In this document: positions 59,423 to 64,000 of the stretch, one piece after another
Position numbering within the stretch: position 1 is the first letter of the stretch
Layout of the letters: each line of letters starts with the position of its first letter
Origin: Trichomonas vaginalis G3
Taxonomy: Eukaryota > Parabasalia > Trichomonadida > Trichomonadidae
Direction: 5' to 3'
NCBI RefSeq assembly: GCF_026262505.1
Contig: NC_067203.1
Span: forward strand, 22,177,411 to 22,241,410
Length of the DNA stretch: 64,000 nt
Made by a program: the position numbers and the translations under genes
Notes under the pieces: generated by a model
Databases searched by the model: none
The model's input: only the letters and a program-made list of their open reading frames with translations
What the model was told of the DNA's origin: nothing

Positions 59423-60562
59423 ATGAGTGAAAGTACGGGCAAACATCATTCCCATCGTAATGATAATGAGGAAAAGCAGAAAATGAGAATCCGCATTAAG
59501 AAGCCGAGAGAATTCGATGAAAATGGTGTTCCGAAACCACATAAACATGTTCATACTCATTCTAGCCGCAATACCCAAAATAATGACACTAAATTCACAT
59601 ATGCAGAAGTCAGCGTTTTGCCTGTAACGACTACTGATCTCACAACTCTTACTCAAAACACAAGTACAATCACAGATACTCAAAATAACAACCAAAAGAG
59701 AAGCCATTCTCACAAGAATGACAGCAAATCCCGTCCAAAGGAAAGAGGTCTCCCACCTCCAGAAAACAATGCACCACAAGCTAAGAAATCTCATCATCAT
59801 AAGGATTCTTCTGCTAATAACAAGTCAGTAGATAAAGAATCTACCCAGCAAACTACCCAGCAAGATGATAAGAACATTTTAAGCGATCTCGGATTAGAAG
59901 CAAAGTACTCCGAAACAAAGATCGGAAAAAGATTCGTCAAACATGATACTGTTGACGATTTCTATGATGGCGAAGCCCCACCACCATCCACAGTTCTCGA
60001 ATCAAGAGCCGATTCCACCGAAGTTAGCGAGACCCAGCAACTTCATGGCGAATTACAGAGAATTGACTTCCATGAGTATATTAACGATCCATATTTCTAC
60101 GAACTTCAGAAAGAACTCGACTATATCTACAACGAGCAGCTCAAAGCAGCTCATCCTGAGCTAAATCCAACACTTAGCCAAATTGTCGGCGAAACAATCG
60201 ACGAAAACCCACGCCCTCTCTACGAATTCGAGGAAATACACCCAAGCAAGCTTTATCCGAAGTCCACATGCCCTGCAAAGTGGAGATTAGGATATGAAGA
60301 GCCAATTGAAGTTGTTAAGAGAGAAATTGAGGAAGAAGATATGACAGAAGTCGAAGAACTTATATCATGTGACCCAGAATCAGCTGAATTTGTTGATGCT
60401 GACCCTTGGGAACAAAATGTCGAAAGATATGTTGAACAAACAATGACACTCGATCCAAATGAGGACAAAAATGATGAAAGTAAAGAGGGAGAATCACTCC
60501 ATTCAATGCAGGATGTATCATACGAAGAGGAAGCGTATTATTATACTGTAACTGCAGAATAA
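59423..60562 (+). CDS. 379-residue His-rich, mostly disordered protein
   Basis: N-terminal third rich in His, Ser, Asn and Gln (KHHSHRND, KPHKHVHTHSSRN, KKSHHHKDSS), a strongly charged middle, and an acidic C-terminal third. A segment at ~215-300 looks more ordered (FHEYINDPYFYELQKELDYI, then LYPKSTCPAKWRLGYEEP). GC content is higher than in neighbouring DNA. No known domain. Metal binding by the His clusters is possible but speculative. Confidence 0.7.
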   Translation: MSESTGKHHSHRNDNEEKQKMRIRIKKPREFDENGVPKPHKHVHTHSSRNTQNNDTKFTYAEVSVLPVTTTDLTTLTQNTSTITDTQNNNQKRSHSHKNDSKSRPKERGLPPPENNAPQAKKSHHHKDSSANNKSVDKESTQQTTQQDDKNILSDLGLEAKYSETKIGKRFVKHDTVDDFYDGEAPPPSTVLESRADSTEVSETQQLHGELQRIDFHEYINDPYFYELQKELDYIYNEQLKAAHPELNPTLSQIVGETIDENPRPLYEFEEIHPSKLYPKSTCPAKWRLGYEEPIEVVKREIEEEDMTEVEELISCDPESAEFVDADPWEQNVERYVEQTMTLDPNEDKNDESKEGESLHSMQDVSYEEEAYYYTVTAE

Positions 60563-61110
60563 AGCCTGATTTTAGATGCTTTTATTTAACTTATCATTTG
60601 TTTTAAGTATTTCTTATCTAAAACTAAAATGAACATTTTTTTAAAGGATTGTCAAAGAAAGGGTATTGCAAAAGTGCTTTGTAAAGTTTGTAAAGTGTCA
60701 ATAGCAAAGGATGTCAAAAAAACCACTTTACAAAATGGTAGTCCTCCTATCAGAAAGCAGAAAGTCTATCCTTAAGGGATTACCGCCTTCTTCTAGACAT
60801 TTTTTTAGATTTTGAAACAGTAAAAAGATAGAATATGATCAATAAAAATATCAATTATAGCATAGAGAAAAAGTACATTTAAGTACAAAAAATTGAATAT
60901 TTGTAAACCAAGGCAGAGATTAATGATTCAATTTTTATCATGACTTCAAAAATTTCTGCTATTTCTTCTCTAGCATTTCATCTTGGATAAAAGAGATCAG
61001 CTGGGAATTATTGAGAGCTTAGGTTATAAAAATCATTTTTGGTAAATGAAATATGTAATAAAATTATAAGTAAAATTTATTCATTTTGCAAGATAAATTT
61101 GTAAAAATAT
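60563..61110. other. Host intergenic DNA with a possible small RNA
   Basis: AT-rich DNA between convergent genes, with the GC-richer block at 60735-60808. Confidence 0.5.
60735..60808 (+). ncRNA. Candidate snRNA-like locus
   Basis: A stem gtcta (60764-60768) / tagac (60794-60798) closes a loop that holds ccttaaggg and accgccttcttc, the latter loosely like the GCCUUUYAY of U5 loop I. It is followed by attttttta, which could be an Sm site. No firm match; offered only as a candidate. Confidence 0.18.
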
Positions 61111-64000
61111 TCATGTATCAAATATGTTAATAAAATCGTCAAGATTTCTGGATTCTGCGTAATCACGTGCTGTCTTGCCATGATTATCTTTGACATTGAT
61201 GTTTGCACCATGTGATATCAAAAGTTTTGCAATATCAAGATTAGAATCTAAATGTGTTGGAGAATAAAACTTTGTTTCAACAGCATTTTTTTGATGATTG
61301 TGTTGTGATAAATGATAGAGTACTGACAAATGAAGAGGAGTGAGACCATCCTTATCTTTAGAATTCAAATCTATGCCTTGAGAAATAACGAAATCGATGG
61401 TTGTATTATTATGATGTTGAATTGCAAAGTGAAGAACAGTTCTTCCGTCATTGTCGCATGAATTAAGATCTGCACCATGTGAAATAAGGATTTCTGCCGT
61501 GTTTTTAGATGATAAATGAAGAGGTGTTATTCCATCTTTATCTTTTGCATTCACATCTAAGCCATGTGAAATAAGAAATTCTATTATTTCCAAATTACCA
61601 AAATCTGCAGCATAATGAAGGGCTGTTCTTCCATTATTATCACGCAAATGAATATCTGCACCATGTAAATAAAGGAATTGTATCAAATCGGATTTATTAA
61701 ACCTGCTTGATAAATGAATTATTGTTTGACCCTTCTTATTTCTTGCATTGATATCAACATCTTTTGAAATGAGAAATTCGATCATTGATTTGTTACCCGC
61801 TTTATGAAGTGCAGTTTCTCCATCTTTATTTTTGGCATTGATAACTGCACCATTTGAAATCAGGATTTCTGCAGCAACTTTATTACCTCTGGATGCTGCA
61901 ATATGAAGAACTGTATTTTCTTCATTATCGCGTGCATTGACATCTAATCCGTGCGAAATCAGATATGAAATAAATTCCATCTCATTTCTTTCGACTGCAT
62001 AATGAAGAACCGTTTTATTGTTGTTGTCTTTGATATTGATGTCTGCTCCTTGAGAAATAAGAAATTCGGCGATTTCTTTGCTATTAAGTTCTGCAGCGTA
62101 ATGGAGAGCAGTTTTACCATTATTATCTTTTGCATTAATATCGGTACCATTTGAAATTATGAGTTCTACAATTCTCAAAATGCCAAGACTTGATGCCATA
62201 TGAATTGCAATTTTACCGTCTTTATCTTTTGAATTTACATCAGCTCCGTGTGAAATGAGATATTCAATGATATCGTATAAATTTCTTTCATAATTTTCTT
62301 CGTTATGCTTATTGGAGTTATTATACTGATGCTTTTGCAATGAAATATGAAGAGATGTTCTATCATCTTTTTCTTTTGCATTAATATCTGCACCATGTGA
62401 AATGAGAAGATCAATTAATAATAAGTTCGGTTTTTCTGCAGCATAATGTAGAGCAGTTTTCCCATATTTGTCTATAATGTTAAGATCAGCTCCATGTAAA
62501 ATAAGAATCTTGGCTATATCTTGATAATCGTTTTTTGTATCCAACTATGATTTTTCAATAGCATCATGAAGTGCAGTTTTCCCATCTTTATTTGCTACAT
62601 TGATGTCTGAACCGTGTAAAATTAGAAATTCTATTATTTCCATGTTTTTTGAAATTACTGCATAGTTAAGAGCTGTATTCAATTCTGTGTCTTTTGAATT
62701 GATATCTGCTCCATTTGAAATAAATAATTCTACAAGCTGTTTTGAACCAATTTTAGCTGCACAATGAAGAGGTGTGATGCAATATTGATTATCATCACTG
62801 ACACAAGTGTTTGAAACTATAGACCATCTCTTTTCTACCATATTAAGTTTTTTAAATGACCAATCACTTGATTTCGCATTGACATTAGCCTCATGCAATA
62901 GTAATAACTCAGCAATTTCTTTATTGTCATTAATTGATGCGATGTGAAGCGGAGTTCCACCTTTGTTATCCTTTGAATTCACATCTAATCCTAGGGAAAG
63001 TAAATATTCAATAGTTTCTTTGTTATCATTTTCAGCGGCGTAATGAAGAATCGAATGTCCTTCATTGTCTTTTGAATTAATGTCAGCACCATGAGATATA
63101 ATATATTCTGTTGTTTCTTTTCTATCTTGTTGTGCAGATAGATGGAATGCTGTTATTCCATTTTTATCTTTAATGTTTACATCTGCACCATGTGAAATAA
63201 GGAGTTTGACTATTTCAATGCCTTCTGAAGTTACTACATTTTGGCGAGCTGCATGAAAACCAAAGGACTTGACTAATGAAGTGCTATTTGATGTTACTGC
63301 ATAATGAAGAGCTGTTCTTCCAAGATTATTGCACTTATTAATATCAGTAACATACTTGATGAGAAATTGGATAGTTTCTAGATTTTTATTTTTTATAGCA
63401 ATTCGAAATGCTGGAATTATGTCACAATCTCTGATTGAATTATTTTCAATACAATGGGAGATAATGATTTTCATGATATCATTATAGTTGTTCTCCACTG
63501 CAATGCACAACCCATTCATCCCATGTTTGTCTTTTGCATAGACATTGACTCCTAATGAAATAAGAAACTCTACTGTTGATTTATCATTATTTTTCACTGC
63601 AATATGAAAGGCAGTTTGTTTATTATCATTCCTGGTATTGATGTCTAAACCACAAGTTATTAGGAGTCTTATCGTTTCATGAATTTTCTCAATTTCTTCG
63701 TGGCGTTTATTTCTCAGGCCCCCCACATTTGCTTCTGGGTATCTATATGCTGCAGCATAGTGAATAGCAGAATTTCTAATGTTATCGCGTAATGTAATAT
63801 CAGATCCTCTGGAAATTAAATGCATTGCTACATCAAAATTGTGATAGATTAACGAAAATATAAGAGCAGAAGTTCCTTTTTCAGGTATGTAATTGATATT
63901 AGCTCCATGAGAAATAAGAAAATCTAGCATTTCTATATTATTTGAACGTATTGATGTGAAAAATGTTGTGTCTCCATCTTTATCAATTGAATTGATATCA
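61111..64000 (-). pseudogene. Large ankyrin-repeat gene with an in-frame TAG; 5' end outside the window
   Basis: One continuous minus-strand frame from the right edge (64000) to the stop at 61113-61111, interrupted only by TAG at 62545-62547. Both sides carry 33-residue ankyrin repeats in phase (KDGKTALHDAIEKS, stop, LDTKNDYQDIAKILILHGAD). At least 25 repeats are visible. One repeat near 62790-62880 holds a non-ankyrin insert (SSDWSFKKLNMVEKRWSIVS). The C-terminal end is RNLDDFINIFDT. No ATG follows the TAG closely in frame, so the distal part would be translated only by readthrough or reinitiation. Recent nonsense mutation or sequencing error are both possible. Confidence 0.85.

Overview
The window looks like nuclear DNA of a parabasalid protist, most likely Trichomonas vaginalis or a close relative. 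The evidence is very AT-rich intergenic DNA, intronless genes, long ankyrin proteins of the trichomonad type, a PPi-dependent phosphofructokinase, TCA-type initiator sequences a few bases before several ATGs, and two Maverick/Polinton elements. The species assignment is inference from family knowledge.

Layout. (1) 1-16618: right-hand ~16.6 kb of Maverick copy A, cut by the window's left edge. (2) 16619-23200: host DNA with a small proline-rich protein, an intact ankyrin protein and a short Sec23-like protein. (3) 23201-44196: complete Maverick copy B (20,996 bp) with ~0.32 kb terminal inverted repeats and a perfect 6-bp target duplication (attaga). (4) 44203-64000: host genes. These are a helical-repeat protein, an INCENP-like protein, a TPR-SGNH protein, a bromodomain protein, an ankyrin gene split by minisatellite DNA, PPi-phosphofructokinase, a frameshifted importin-like gene, a His-rich unknown protein, and a long ankyrin gene with an in-frame stop that runs off the right edge.

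The Mavericks carry a virus-like gene set: protein-primed DNA polymerase B (with an HNH-like module), retroviral-type integrase, A32/FtsK-like packaging ATPase, double-jelly-roll-type major capsid protein, a fibre with a phage tail-collar head, two small amphipathic peptides and several unknown proteins. Nearly every element gene has a T-rich TTATTTTT block just before an (A/T)AAATG start, which suggests a shared element promoter. The copies have decayed in complementary ways. Copy A has frameshifts in polymerase, integrase, ATPase and capsid but an intact fibre. Copy B has intact replication, integration, packaging and capsid genes but a broken fibre.

The strongest candidate for something undescribed is in copy B at 30360-35407. 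A primase-polymerase/SF3-helicase gene (31225-33624) is flanked by two large inverted arrays of an ~88/120-bp alternating repeat. Copy A has only a single repeat remnant at the matching site. The array motif also occurs inside both terminal repeats of copy B. A second candidate is a family of tiny GC-rich hairpin insertions (4-6 bp stems, mostly 3-nt loops) that distinguish the two copies, several of them in frame inside coding sequences.
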